A DNA stretch of 64,000 bases from Caballeronia hypogeia (GTDB lineage: Bacteria > Pseudomonadota > Gammaproteobacteria > Burkholderiales > Burkholderiaceae), in the NCBI RefSeq assembly GCF_001544875.2, contig NZ_FCOA02000031.1, positions 1-64,000 on the forward strand. The letters run 5' to 3'. Below the pieces are notes generated by a model. The model ran no database searches. It was not told the origin of the DNA and worked only from the letters and a program-made list of their open reading frames with translations. How positions within the stretch are numbered: the first letter of the stretch is position 1; each line of letters starts with the position of its first letter. Positions 26,312 through 35,244 of this stretch are shown one piece after another. Made by a program: the position numbers and the translations under genes.

Positions 26312-27520
26312 TCAGATCGCGCCGTCGCGACGCAGCGCGGCGATATGCTGCGCGTCGTAACCGAGTCGTTCGCTCAGGACTTTTTCCGTGTGTTCGCCGA
26401 GTAGAGGCGGGCGCACGACTTCGGGATCGGCGAAACCGTCGAACTTGAACGGCAGCGGCAGAGCGCCGAAGATGCCGACCGTCGGATGCTCGAAGGAACC
26501 GACCATGCCGCGTACGCGCACATGCGGATCGGCAAGCACCTCGGCGATGTCGTTGATCGGGCCGGCGGGCACGCCTACGGCATCGCACGCTTCACACAGT
26601 GCCGTGCGCGTCCATCCGGAAATCGCCTTTGAAAGCGCGCTCATCACGCGCTCGCGGCGTGCGACGCGCCCCGCGTTGGTCATCAAATCGAGATCCGCGG
26701 CGAGGACATCGAGTTTGAGCAGTTCGCATAGCGGCAGCCAGTGCTGATCGCTGCACGTGATATGCACGAAGGCGCCATCGCTGCATGCGAACGTGGCCGA
26801 GGGCACGCGCCCGGGATGTTCGGTGCCCAGACGCGGCGGCACTTCGTTCAGCGCGAAGTATCGGCCGGCGGCAAGCGTGAGCAAACTCACCTGTCCGTCG
26901 AGCATCGAGAAATCGATGTGGCAGCCTTTTCCCGTCAAGGAACGGCCATTGAGCGCGGACAACAGGCCGATTGCGATCCACATGCCCGAGGTCAGATCGG
27001 CGATCGGCAAGCCCGGTTTGACCGGACCGCCACCACGCTCGCCGGTCAGACTCATGAGCCCGCCCATCGCCTGGAACACCGTGTCGTAGCCTTTGCGTTT
27101 CGCGTACGGACCGGTCTGCCCGAAGCCCGTGCACGACACATAGATGAGCCGTTCATTTTCCGTGCGCAGCACTTCGTGATCTAGCCCGTAACGCTTGAGC
27201 GTGCCCACCGGAAAGTTTTCGATGACGATGTCGGCGCCCGCCGCGAGTTCGCGCACGATGCGCCGTCCCGCATCGGTCTTAAGATTCGCGGTGACCGATT
27301 GCTTGCCGCGATTGCACGCGAAGAAATACGCGGATTCATCGCCAACGGGCGGCTCGAAGCTGCGTGTTTCATCGCCCGTGCCGGGTTGTTCGATCTTGAT
27401 GACGTTCGCGCCGAGTTCGGCCAGGATCATGTCCGCGAATGGGCAAGCGAGCACGCGCGCGAGTTCGATTACGGTGACGTTGGCGAGCGGCTTCACAGGT
27501 GACGTGCTGAATGCGTTCAT
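26312..27520 (-). CDS. Class III CoA transferase (CaiB/BaiF family)
   Basis: 402 residues. It moves CoA between carboxylates through an aspartyl-CoA intermediate; the nucleophile is expected at the Asp of KPGLPIADLTSGMW. The opening LANVTVIELARVLACPFADMILAELGANVIKIEQPGTGDETR and the stretch NRGKQSVTANLKTDAG are typical of the family. Its ATG overlaps the upstream crotonase stop by 4 bp (ATGA). Substrate unknown; with a CoA ligase and crotonases it resembles the CaiB-CaiC-CaiD set, although CaiA is absent. Confidence 0.92.
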   Translation of the reverse strand: MNAFSTSPVKPLANVTVIELARVLACPFADMILAELGANVIKIEQPGTGDETRSFEPPVGDESAYFFACNRGKQSVTANLKTDAGRRIVRELAAGADIVIENFPVGTLKRYGLDHEVLRTENERLIYVSCTGFGQTGPYAKRKGYDTVFQAMGGLMSLTGERGGGPVKPGLPIADLTSGMWIAIGLLSALNGRSLTGKGCHIDFSMLDGQVSLLTLAAGRYFALNEVPPRLGTEHPGRVPSATFACSDGAFVHITCSDQHWLPLCELLKLDVLAADLDLMTNAGRVARRERVMSALSKAISGWTRTALCEACDAVGVPAGPINDIAEVLADPHVRVRGMVGSFEHPTVGIFGALPLPFKFDGFADPEVVRPPLLGEHTEKVLSERLGYDAQHIAALRRDGAI

Positions 27521-28281
27521 TTGTCGTTCGTCTGCGGCTGGCGGAAGCTGCGCATCATCATGTTGGTGTCGAGCGATGCATCGAGCGCCTGTTGCAGCGG
27601 CAGATCCGCGACGCGATGAAAGAGCCGCTTGGTCGCGGACATGGCCGGCGCGTTGAAAGCTCCAAGCCGTTCCGCAATGGCAACGGCGGAATCAAGCATC
27701 GTTTCGTCCGATACTACGCGGTTCGCAAGTCCCAGCGACAGCGCGCGCGACGCGTCCACCGCTTCGCCGAGCGACACCATTTCGAATGCGGTCTTGCGTC
27801 CGACCTGGCGCACGAGGTTCGCCATGACGATGGCCGCGACGATGCCGTGCTTCAGCTCCGGATAGCCGAGTTTAAGGCTCTCGCCCACAACGAGCATGTC
27901 GCACGCGAGCGCGAGACCTGCGCCGCCGCCCATCGCATAGCCGTGCGCCGCGCCGATTACCGGCTTGCCGATCTGCGAGAACGTGCGATGCAGCCCGGTC
28001 GTGAGATGCGCGCGATCCAGCGCGGCTTGTGCAGCGTTTGCCGCATCTCCTTGCTGGACGAAGCCTCCAAATTCGTTGACATCCGCCCCTGCACAGAACG
28101 CTTTGCCCGCGCCCGTGAGCACGATGGACTTGACGCTTGCATCGCGCTCGGCAGCGTGCAGCGCATCGACCAGGGCTTGCGTGAGTTCGTTATTAAGCGC
28201 GTTGCGCTTGTCGGGGCGATTCATCGTGAGCACGCGCACCGAGGCGCGGTCTTCGATGAGGAGGCTGTCGGTTGGAGTCAT
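27517..28281 (-). CDS. Enoyl-CoA hydratase/isomerase family protein (2)
   Basis: 254 residues from ATG 28281 (MTPTDSLLIEDRASV). The crotonase fold is clear (KAFCAGADVNEFGG; GAAHGYAMGGGAGLALACDML; LGYPELKHGIVAAIVMANLV). The first catalytic Glu position of classical hydratases is Ala here (GGGAGLAL), while PEL retains a Glu at the second site. This suggests an isomerase, hydrolase or retro-aldol variant rather than a simple hydratase. It is the first gene of the minus-strand operon, downstream of the promoter at 28338-28366. Confidence 0.9.
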   Translation of the reverse strand: MTPTDSLLIEDRASVRVLTMNRPDKRNALNNELTQALVDALHAAERDASVKSIVLTGAGKAFCAGADVNEFGGFVQQGDAANAAQAALDRAHLTTGLHRTFSQIGKPVIGAAHGYAMGGGAGLALACDMLVVGESLKLGYPELKHGIVAAIVMANLVRQVGRKTAFEMVSLGEAVDASRALSLGLANRVVSDETMLDSAVAIAERLGAFNAPAMSATKRLFHRVADLPLQQALDASLDTNMMMRSFRQPQTNDK

Positions 28282-28337
28282 GAGCGGTCGGGTCCTTGGC
28301 GCGGTGAACGGTGCCGCCAAATGCGGCGCATGAACCA

Positions 28338-28366
28338 AGATTAGAGTCGATGTGTGATGAAGTCAA
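28338..28366 (-). promoter_or_regulatory. Sigma-70-type promoter for the minus-strand acyl-CoA operon
   Basis: On the minus strand, TTGACT (28361-28366) and TAATCT (28338-28343) are separated by 17 bp. The -10 lies 56 bp upstream of the crotonase start. Confidence 0.65.
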
Positions 28367-28542
28367 CTAAAAATGATTGATTCACGCACGCAGTACAACG
28401 TTAAATCATGCGTGTTAACCCGCATTCGAGCAGATCGCGCGACAATATTCTTACGGTTACAGTTCGCTATGAGGCCCGTTTTTAGGCTATAAGAGCCGAT
28501 CTTGCTCGGTTAATAGCGAGTGGGAACGGGTTTTATATTTAG

Positions 28543-28571
28543 TTGACAATGAATCACATCGATGTTTTGAT
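28543..28571 (+). promoter_or_regulatory. Sigma-70-type promoter for the plus-strand lyase operon
   Basis: TTGACA (28543-28548), 17-bp spacer, TTTGAT (28566-28571). It lies 38 bp before the lyase start. The -35 context AGTTGAC is also present, inverted, in the divergent promoter. Confidence 0.55.
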
Positions 28572-28609
28572 GCGTTCGACAGTCAACCATTTCTGGAACA
28601 GCCCAAACA

Positions 28610-29560
28610 ATGTCCGATCTCACTCTGTGCGAGTGCTTCGCACGCGACGGGTTACAGCACGAGACCGACTTCATCGAAACGGAGACGAAGGCCGCGCTCA
28701 TCGACCGCTTTGCGCGCGCTGGTTTCGCGCGCGTCGAGGCCACCTCTTACTCGAATCCGGCGGTCGTGCCTCAATTCGCCGATGCGACCGACGTGCTGAA
28801 ACGCCTGCCGCGCGTCGACGGCGTCCATTACAAGGCGACCTGCGCGAACGTGCGCGCGGTCGAACGCGCGCTTGCGGACCTCGACGTGGGAATCGGCGCG
28901 AACGAAATCAGCCTTCTGGTTTCCGCGAGCGAAGCCCATTCGACGCGCAATCTCAAGGCATCGCGCGCGGAACAATGGGCGCGCGTAGAAGCGATGGCGC
29001 ATGCCGCGCAAGGGCGCTTTCGTCTGATTGGCACGATCTCAGTCGCGTTTGGGTGTCCGTTCGAAGGTGCGATCGACGAAGCCAGCGTGCTTGCCGACGT
29101 CGAACGTTTCGCCACGCTTGGCGTGCGTCATGTGACGCTCGGCGACACCATCGGCGTGGCGACACAAGCGTCCACGCAACGCCTTTTTCGCGGGATGCTG
29201 CGCGCGCTTCCGGAAGTCGATGCCATCGCGCATTTCCATGACACGCGCGGCACGGGCATCGTCAACTACCTCGCCGCGCTTGACGCGGGGGTGCGACATT
29301 TCGACGTGGCGTTCGGCGGCGTCGGCGGCCATCCGGCGAAAGTGAAGTACGGCGGCGGCGTGACGGGCAACGTCTGCACCGAAGACTTCGTGAACGTGCT
29401 CGAAACGATGGGAGTGGATACCGGCATCGATCTGTCGGCGATGATGGGTGCATCGCTCGCCTGCGAAGAAGCGCTCGGACGAACGCTCGCAAGCCGCGTG
29501 GCGCGCACGGGTCTCAATCCTATGCTTACGGACCGCGCCGCCGCGGTGAGCGCCATATGA
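28610..29560 (+). CDS. HMG-CoA lyase-like enzyme (DRE-TIM metallolyase)
   Basis: 316 residues from ATG 28610. It is a DRE-TIM barrel related to hydroxymethylglutaryl-CoA lyase: CECFARDGLQHETDFI supplies the metal and catalytic residues at the first strand, and AHFHDTRGTGIVNYLAAL supplies the HxH metal ligands. The flexible signature loop, GxGGCP in true lyases, is GVGGHPAKVKYGGG here, so the catalytic Cys is His. A retro-aldol cleavage of a different CoA ester or acid is possible. It overlaps the thioesterase by 4 bp. Confidence 0.87.
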   Translation: MSDLTLCECFARDGLQHETDFIETETKAALIDRFARAGFARVEATSYSNPAVVPQFADATDVLKRLPRVDGVHYKATCANVRAVERALADLDVGIGANEISLLVSASEAHSTRNLKASRAEQWARVEAMAHAAQGRFRLIGTISVAFGCPFEGAIDEASVLADVERFATLGVRHVTLGDTIGVATQASTQRLFRGMLRALPEVDAIAHFHDTRGTGIVNYLAALDAGVRHFDVAFGGVGGHPAKVKYGGGVTGNVCTEDFVNVLETMGVDTGIDLSAMMGASLACEEALGRTLASRVARTGLNPMLTDRAAAVSAI

Positions 29561-29943
29561 ACGCGCTCGCCATCGAATCGGAATTCTGTATCGAGCAGGG
29601 TTTCGAGCTGATCGATCACGGCGATGGCTGGGCGACGCTCGCCTGCGATGTGAAGTCGCGCCATTCGAACCGTCATGGAAATGCGCACGGCGGCCTGCTC
29701 GCGGCGCTGCTCGATACATCGATGGGACTCGCCACACGCAGCGGCGCGCGCGTGGACAACCTCGGCACGGCGAGCCTCACCGTGAACTACCTGAAGCCCG
29801 CGCGTGGACGCGTCGTCGTGCATGCGCAGATGCGCCGCTGCGGCCGGACACTTGCTTTCTGCGAGGCCGAAGCCCGGAACACCGATGGCGACGCCGTCGC
29901 GACTGCGAGCGCCGTGTTCGCGGTCGCGCCGATTGCCCAATGA
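29557..29943 (+). CDS. PaaI-type hotdog-fold thioesterase
   Basis: 128 residues. The hotdog core with the PaaI signature NRHGNAHGGLLAALLDTSMGLATRS and the second strand LGTASLTVNYLKPARGRVVVHAQMRRCGRTLAFCEAEAR are evident. It hydrolyses acyl-CoA thioesters, often aromatic or shunt products, releasing CoA. The start ATG overlaps the lyase stop by 4 bp, and the semialdehyde dehydrogenase begins 18 bp after its stop. It may rescue trapped CoA in the divergent acyl-CoA pathway. Confidence 0.9.
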   Translation: MNALAIESEFCIEQGFELIDHGDGWATLACDVKSRHSNRHGNAHGGLLAALLDTSMGLATRSGARVDNLGTASLTVNYLKPARGRVVVHAQMRRCGRTLAFCEAEARNTDGDAVATASAVFAVAPIAQ

Positions 29944-29961
29944 AAACAGGAGAAGCAACGC

Positions 29962-31395
29962 ATGTACGAAGATATTCAACTTTTTATCGACGGCGAATGG
30001 AAAGCGGGCGCGCAGGCGCGCACCATCGACATCGTCAATCCGGCCACCGAAGCGGTGATCGGCCGGGTGGCGCACGCGGAGAACTCCGATCTCGATGCCG
30101 CCGTCGCCGCCGTGCAAGCGGGCTTCGACACATGGAAGCGCATGAACGCGTACGAGCGCGCCAACATCATGCGCCGCGCGGCGAACCTGCTGCGCGAACG
30201 CGCGGAAGGTATCGCGCGCCTGATGACCCTCGAACAAGGCAAGCCGTTCGCGGAAGCGAAGGGCGAAGCCATGTCTGCCGCCGATCTCATCGACTGGTTC
30301 GCGGACGAAGGGCGACGCGCGTATGGGCGCATGGTGCCGTCGCGTATCCCCGGCTCATATCAACTCGTGATGAAGGAGCCGGTCGGTCCGGTCGCAGCCT
30401 TCTCGCCGTGGAATTTCCCGATTAATCAGGTCGTGCGCAAGCTGTCGGCGGCGCTCGCGGCGGGGTGCTCGATCATCGTAAAGGCGCCCGAAGAAACGCC
30501 CGCTGCGCCCGCCGCGCTGATTCGCGCGTTCGCGGATGCTGGCGTGCCGCGCGGTGTCGTCAATCTCGTGTACGGCGTGCCGGCCGAGATCTCCGAATAC
30601 CTCGTGCCGCATCCGGCGATCCGCAAGATTTCGTTTACGGGTTCGACGCCCGTCGGCAAACATCTAGCCGAACTCGCTGGCCGTCATATGAAGAAAGCAA
30701 CGATGGAACTCGGCGGCCACGGTCCGGTGCTGATTTGCGATGACGCCGACATCGACACGGCCGCTGCGCAGCTCGGTGCATTCAAGCTGCGCAACGCGGG
30801 TCAGGTCTGCACGTCGCCGACGCGCTTTCTCGTGCAGCGCGCGGTGTATGAATCTTTCATCGACAAGCTGGTCGCTGCGATGTCGAAAGTACGCGTGGGC
30901 GACGGCCTCGAAGAAGGCGTGACGATGGGGCCGCTTGCCAACGTGCGCCGCCTGCGCGCGATGCAAAGCCTCGTCGATGACGCGCAGTCTTGCGGCGGCA
31001 CGCTGCGCCTGGGCGGAAAGCGCATTGGCGAGCGCGGCTATTTTTTCGAACCGACCGTGTTGACCGACGTACCCGGACCGGCCCGCATCATGAGCGAGGA
31101 GCCATTCGGTCCTATCGCGGTCGTGAACGCATTCGATTCGCTTGACGACATGATTGCGGAAGCCAACCGCCTGCCTTACGGCCTCTGCGCGTTCGCGTAC
31201 ACGCGCTCGGCGAAGCAGGCGCATCGCATCGCGGCTGAAGTGGAAACCGGCATGTTGACAATCAACCAGATCGCCATCGCGTTTCCGGAAGTGCCGTTCG
31301 GCGGCGTCAAGGACAGCGGTTACGGCACCGAAGGGGGCGCTGAGGCGATCGACGCGTATTTGAATCTCAAGTATGTGTCGCAGCTCGATATCTGA
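29962..31395 (+). CDS. Succinate-semialdehyde dehydrogenase-type ALDH
   Basis: 477 residues, with start after AACAGGAGAAGCAACGC. ALDH motifs are [51 protein letters not shown], Glu in [10 protein letters not shown] (His replaces the usual Lys) and nucleophile Cys283 in [12 protein letters not shown]. The family oxidises omega-semialdehydes with NAD(P). It closes the plus-strand operon and is just upstream of the aminotransferase module, to which it could supply succinate-semialdehyde or related oxidation. Confidence 0.9.
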   Translation: MYEDIQLFIDGEWKAGAQARTIDIVNPATEAVIGRVAHAENSDLDAAVAAVQAGFDTWKRMNAYERANIMRRAANLLRERAEGIARLMTLEQGKPFAEAKGEAMSAADLIDWFADEGRRAYGRMVPSRIPGSYQLVMKEPVGPVAAFSPWNFPINQVVRKLSAALAAGCSIIVKAPEETPAAPAALIRAFADAGVPRGVVNLVYGVPAEISEYLVPHPAIRKISFTGSTPVGKHLAELAGRHMKKATMELGGHGPVLICDDADIDTAAAQLGAFKLRNAGQVCTSPTRFLVQRAVYESFIDKLVAAMSKVRVGDGLEEGVTMGPLANVRRLRAMQSLVDDAQSCGGTLRLGGKRIGERGYFFEPTVLTDVPGPARIMSEEPFGPIAVVNAFDSLDDMIAEANRLPYGLCAFAYTRSAKQAHRIAAEVETGMLTINQIAIAFPEVPFGGVKDSGYGTEGGAEAIDAYLNLKYVSQLDI

Positions 31396-31539
31396 TGTGC
31401 GGCGTGCGACGTCAACCGCGGGAGCGTGCCGCGCACGTTTTGCATAATCGTTGTGTCTATCACGCAAAGACGGGGTCGAGATCTTCCGCTTTAACGTCAT
31501 ATGCGGGTAGAACCCTAGTCACATAAGCACCCCGTTTGT

Positions 31540-31568
31540 TTGACATGCGTGACATTGTCAATTACTCT
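31540..31568 (+). promoter_or_regulatory. Promoter with embedded MarR-type operator, aminotransferase operon
   Basis: TTGACA (31540-31545), 17-bp spacer and TACTCT (31563-31568). The spacer TGCGTGACATTGTCAAT contains the inverted repeat TGACATTGTCA (31550-31560). A close match, TGTGTGACGATGTCATG, lies just upstream of the marR gene at 37014. A repressor bound here would block the promoter. Confidence 0.65.
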
Positions 31569-31652
31569 TGATTTTAACGACAGCGGCTGCGTCACGTTGT
31601 TCAAACGCCCGCCGGCAACGGAAGACTTTCTCGATACGAGGCTCAGAAAAGC

Positions 31653-33011
31653 ATGGATCAAACTTCATTGCGCGAGCGTGACATCGCTTATCAAATCCAC
31701 CCGCACACGAACTTCGGCGCGCATGAATCGGCGGGACCGGTCGTTATCGCACAAGGTCGCGGCGTGTTCGTCACGGACTCTACGGGCAAGGAATATCTCG
31801 AAGGCATGTCGGGTCTGTGGTGCACGAACCTGGGCTTCTCGGAGCCGCGCCTGGCTGAAGCCGCGGCGCGCCAGTTTGCGCGTCTGCCGTACTACCAGAA
31901 CTTTGCAAACAAGGCGACCGAGCCGGCTATCGAGCTGGCCGAGAATCTGATCCGCCACGCACCCGCGCCGATGTCGAAGGTGCTGTTCCAGAGCTCGGGC
32001 TCGGAAGCCAACGATACCGCGATGAAGCTCGTGTGGTACTACCATCACGGTGTCGGCAAGCCGGACAAGCGCAAGATCATCAGTCGTCAGCGCTCGTACC
32101 ATGGCACCTCCGTCGCCACGGGCAGCCTGACGGGCCTGCCGCACATTCATCGCGATTTCAATCTGCCGATCCAGGGCGTGGTGCACGTAAGCTGCCCGCA
32201 TTTCTACCGCACGACTGTCGCTGACGAAACCGAAGCGCAATTTTCGGCGCGCCTCGTCGCGGAACTCGAGGAAACGATTTTGCGCGAAGGGCCCGATACG
32301 GTCGGCGGCTTCATCGCGGAACCGGTGATGGGTACGGGCGGCGTGGTCGTGCCGCCAAAGGGCTACTTCGAAGGCGTGCAGGCGGTGCTGCGCAAGTACG
32401 ACATTCTCTTCATCGTCGATGAAGTCATCACCGGCATGGGACGCACCGGTCACTGGTGGGGTTCGGAGCAATACGCGCTGCAGCCGGACATGCTGGTAAG
32501 CGCAAAAGGGCTGTCGTCGGCGTATCTGCCGATTTCCGCGCTGCTCATCAACGACCGTGTGTATCGCGTGCTCAAGGAGCAGACCGCGAAGATCGGGCTC
32601 TTCGGTCATGGCTACACGTACGGCGGGCATCCGGTGTGCGCGGCGGTCGCCAATGAAGTGTTCAACATCTACCGCGAACGCGACCTCATCGCGCATGCAA
32701 AACGTGTCGGGGATTACTTCCAGCGCAAGCTGAACGATCGCGCGGAGCATCCGCTCGTCGGCGAAGCGCGTGGTCTCGGCCTGATGGGTGCGCTTGAAAT
32801 CGTCGGGGACAAGAAAACGCGCGAGCCATTCCCCCTCGATCGCAAGATGGCCGCGAACGTCGCGCAATTCGCGGCGCAGGCGCAGCTCAACGTGCGTCCG
32901 CTCGGAGATGCGGTGTGTATCGCGCCGCCGGTCATCATCACGGAAGCGGAGATCGACTTGCTGTTCGAGCGGCTCGACACCGCGCTTGCGCAGGCGTTGA
33001 AAATGGCTTGA
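31653..33011 (+). CDS. Class III omega-amino acid/polyamine:pyruvate aminotransferase
   Basis: 452 residues. PLP fold-type I: GLWCTNLGFSEPRLAEAA, the phosphate-binding SSGSEANDTAMKL, SRQRSYHGTSVATGSL, FIVDEVITGMGRTG with the pyridine-binding Asp, and the Schiff-base Lys in MLVSAKGLSSAYLP. Members transfer the terminal amino group of beta-alanine, GABA, putrescine or related amines to pyruvate. It is followed by a Pot-type ABC importer and marR, which suggests it processes an imported amine. The exact amine is open. Confidence 0.92.
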   Translation: MDQTSLRERDIAYQIHPHTNFGAHESAGPVVIAQGRGVFVTDSTGKEYLEGMSGLWCTNLGFSEPRLAEAAARQFARLPYYQNFANKATEPAIELAENLIRHAPAPMSKVLFQSSGSEANDTAMKLVWYYHHGVGKPDKRKIISRQRSYHGTSVATGSLTGLPHIHRDFNLPIQGVVHVSCPHFYRTTVADETEAQFSARLVAELEETILREGPDTVGGFIAEPVMGTGGVVVPPKGYFEGVQAVLRKYDILFIVDEVITGMGRTGHWWGSEQYALQPDMLVSAKGLSSAYLPISALLINDRVYRVLKEQTAKIGLFGHGYTYGGHPVCAAVANEVFNIYRERDLIAHAKRVGDYFQRKLNDRAEHPLVGEARGLGLMGALEIVGDKKTREPFPLDRKMAANVAQFAAQAQLNVRPLGDAVCIAPPVIITEAEIDLLFERLDTALAQALKMA

Positions 33012-33016
33012 GCCCG

Positions 33017-33039
33017 GCGCCGCCGATCAGAGGCGGCGC
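33017..33039 (+). terminator. Intercistronic hairpin between aminotransferase and binding protein
   Basis: GCGCCGCC, loop GATCAGA, GGCGGCGC: an 8-bp GC stem 6 bp after the stop codon. No T-tract follows, so it may stabilise or partly attenuate the mRNA rather than end it. Confidence 0.55.
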
Positions 33040-33081
33040 GATCTACCCCAAAATCAGATCCAGCGGGACACAGGAGAAGAC

Positions 33082-34140
33082 ATGAGCACGTTCAGCATCG
33101 CGCCGCGCGCGCGCGTTTTATCGGTAACGCTCGCCTTGTGCGGGTTCGCGGCGACGCAAGCCATCGCGGGCGAAACCATTACGTTTGCAGGCTATGGTGG
33201 TGACTACCAGAAGAATATCGTCAAGGCGTTGATCAAGCCCGCCGCCGAAAAGGAGAACCTCGATCTGCGCACCGAAAGCCACGACGGGCTTGCGACGGTG
33301 CGCGTGCAGGTGGCGTCGGGCAAGCCTGCATGGGATGTCGTGCAGTTGGGCGCGGAGGAATGCGCCACCGGCAGCACGCAAGGCCTCTTCGAAAAGCTCG
33401 ACTACAAGCTCATCAACACGGACGGCATTCCGGCCGAAGCGAAGGGCTCGGACTGGATCGCGAGCAACTACTATTCGGTCGTTCTTGCCTATCGCACAGA
33501 CAAGTACAAGGACAATCCGCCGAAAACCTGGGCGGACTTCTGGGACGTGAAGAAGTTTCCCGGCAAGCGCTCGCTCGCGCTGGCACCGCAAGAGACGATG
33601 GAAATCGCGCTGCTGGCCGATGGCGTGACTCCCGACAAGCTATATCCGCTCGATCAGAAGCGCGCGATCAAATCGCTCGAACGCATCAAGCCGAACGTCA
33701 GCGCGTGGTGGACGTCGGGCGCGCAATCGGCGCAACTGTTGCGCGATGGCGAAGTGGACATGGAAGCGATTTGGGGCAGCCGCATTGCGCCCGTGCTCCA
33801 GTCGGGCGCGCCCGTTAATTTTACGTTTAATCAGGGCCTGCTCGCGTACGCATGTCTCGCGATCCCGAAGGGCGCAAAGCATGTCGCTGAAGCGCGCAAG
33901 CTGATCGCGGACGTGGTGACGCCGTCAATTCAGGCAAACATCCCCGAGGTGATGCCGTTCTACGGACCGGTCAACAGCAAGGCGTTCGACATTCGCAAGT
34001 TCTCGCCGGACGTGCTCGCAAAAGCGAACTCTTCGCCGCAGAACCGTGCCCAGCAAGTACCGATGAACGGCGCCTGGTGGGGCATGGATCAGAACCTGCA
34101 AAAGGGCAACGAAAGCCTTCGCGCGCTTATCAATCAGTGA
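33082..34140 (+). CDS. ABC transporter periplasmic binding protein (PotD-like)
   Basis: 352 residues. A signal peptide covers about residues 1-29 (VLSVTLALCGFAATQAIAG), and the mature protein starts near ETITFAGYGGDYQ. It is a family 1 extracellular solute-binding protein of the spermidine/putrescine type: GKPAWDVVQLGAEECATGSTQGLFEKLDY, AYRTDKYKDNPPKTWADFWDVKKFPGKRSL, and a C-terminal ligand segment with LRDGEVDMEAIWGSRIAP. It is first of four transport genes in the order binding protein, ATPase, permease, permease. The probable ligand is a polyamine or omega-amino acid, judging from the adjacent aminotransferase. Confidence 0.9.
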   Translation: MSTFSIAPRARVLSVTLALCGFAATQAIAGETITFAGYGGDYQKNIVKALIKPAAEKENLDLRTESHDGLATVRVQVASGKPAWDVVQLGAEECATGSTQGLFEKLDYKLINTDGIPAEAKGSDWIASNYYSVVLAYRTDKYKDNPPKTWADFWDVKKFPGKRSLALAPQETMEIALLADGVTPDKLYPLDQKRAIKSLERIKPNVSAWWTSGAQSAQLLRDGEVDMEAIWGSRIAPVLQSGAPVNFTFNQGLLAYACLAIPKGAKHVAEARKLIADVVTPSIQANIPEVMPFYGPVNSKAFDIRKFSPDVLAKANSSPQNRAQQVPMNGAWWGMDQNLQKGNESLRALINQ

Positions 34141-34177
34141 GCCTTGGCGGCGCGCCAAAGGGAAATGGAGGTGACAT

Positions 34178-35242
34178 ATGGCATCGCAGGTTACGATCAG
34201 GAACGTCTGCAAGACCTACGAGAACTTCACGGCGTTGCAGGACGTTTCGCTCGACATCAACGCGGGTGAATTCGTCACGTTGCTCGGACCGTCCGGTTCG
34301 GGCAAGACCACCTTGCTGATGGTGCTCGCCGGTTTCGTGCGCGCCAGTTCCGGCAGCGTGAAGGTGAACGGCGCGGAGTTGCTGCTCGCGCCACCGCACA
34401 AGCGCGGCATCGGCATGGTGTTCCAGAACTACGCGCTGTTTCCGCATATGACGGTCGCGCAGAATGTCGGTTATCCGTTGCGGCTGCGTAAGGTCAATCG
34501 CGGGGAAATAGCGGAGAAAGTGCGGCATGCACTCTCTGTCGTGCGGCTTGAAGATCTTGGCGAGCGCAATATCGCGCATCTGTCGGGCGGCCAGCGCCAG
34601 CGCGTTGCGCTGGCGCGCGCCATTGTGTTCGAACCGTCGATCATGCTGATGGACGAACCGCTGTCAGCGCTCGACAAGCAACTGCGCGAACACATGCAAA
34701 TCGAGATTCGCCGTTTGCACGACCGGCTCGGAATGACGACCATCTACGTCACGCACGATCAAACTGAAGCGCTCACCATGTCGGACCGCATCGCGATCAT
34801 CAACAAGGGGAAGCTCGCGCAGTTCGATACGCCCGAGGTCATTTACGAGCGCCCGGCGAGCAAGTTCGTGGCGGACTTCATCGGCGAGACGGCGTTCGTT
34901 CCGCTCGATGAAGCGCGCGGCGAATTCACCGCGTTCGGCAACCGCTTTCACACGTCGGGTACGGTGCCCGATGGCGCCGGAAAGCCGTGGCTCGCGCTGC
35001 GGCCGGACCGCGCGATCCTGCTCGACGCGCCGGTCGATACGCTCAATTGCTTGCCGGGTGTCGTCAAGCAGCGTGTGTATCAGGGCGACTCGAACCTCTT
35101 CTATGTCACGCTGCCGCAAGGACACGAAATCATGATCCGGCGCGGCACGGGCGGCGATTTTGCCCAAAGCCGCGTCATCGCAGAAGGGGATCGCATTACC
35201 GTCGGCGTGCGCGCCGAAGACAGCGTGGTGGTGCGAGACTGA
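34178..35242 (+). CDS. ABC transporter ATPase (PotA-like)
   Basis: 354 residues from ATG 34178 after GGAGGTGACAT. Walker A GPSGSGKTTLL, Q-loop FQNYALFPHMTV, signature LSGGQRQRVALARAI, Walker B IMLMDEPLSALD and H-loop THDQ are all intact. A C-terminal TOBE-type regulatory domain follows (PWLALRPDRAILL, VYQGDSNLFYVTLPQG). It powers the PotBC-like permeases. A 6-bp stem (TTGGCG/CGCCAA, 34144-34158) lies between the binding-protein stop and this start and may set relative expression. Confidence 0.95.
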   Translation: MASQVTIRNVCKTYENFTALQDVSLDINAGEFVTLLGPSGSGKTTLLMVLAGFVRASSGSVKVNGAELLLAPPHKRGIGMVFQNYALFPHMTVAQNVGYPLRLRKVNRGEIAEKVRHALSVVRLEDLGERNIAHLSGGQRQRVALARAIVFEPSIMLMDEPLSALDKQLREHMQIEIRRLHDRLGMTTIYVTHDQTEALTMSDRIAIINKGKLAQFDTPEVIYERPASKFVADFIGETAFVPLDEARGEFTAFGNRFHTSGTVPDGAGKPWLALRPDRAILLDAPVDTLNCLPGVVKQRVYQGDSNLFYVTLPQGHEIMIRRGTGGDFAQSRVIAEGDRITVGVRAEDSVVVRD

Positions 35243-35244
35243 TC

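Larger units (their letters stand above)
28282..28609. other. Divergent promoter region of the acyl-CoA cluster
   Basis: 327 bp, AT-richer than its surroundings, without a gene. It carries one promoter-like pair on each strand (listed separately). The sequence TTTAGTTGAC occurs in both directions, at 28538-28547 and, inverted, at 28362-28369 and neighbours. Confidence 0.6.
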
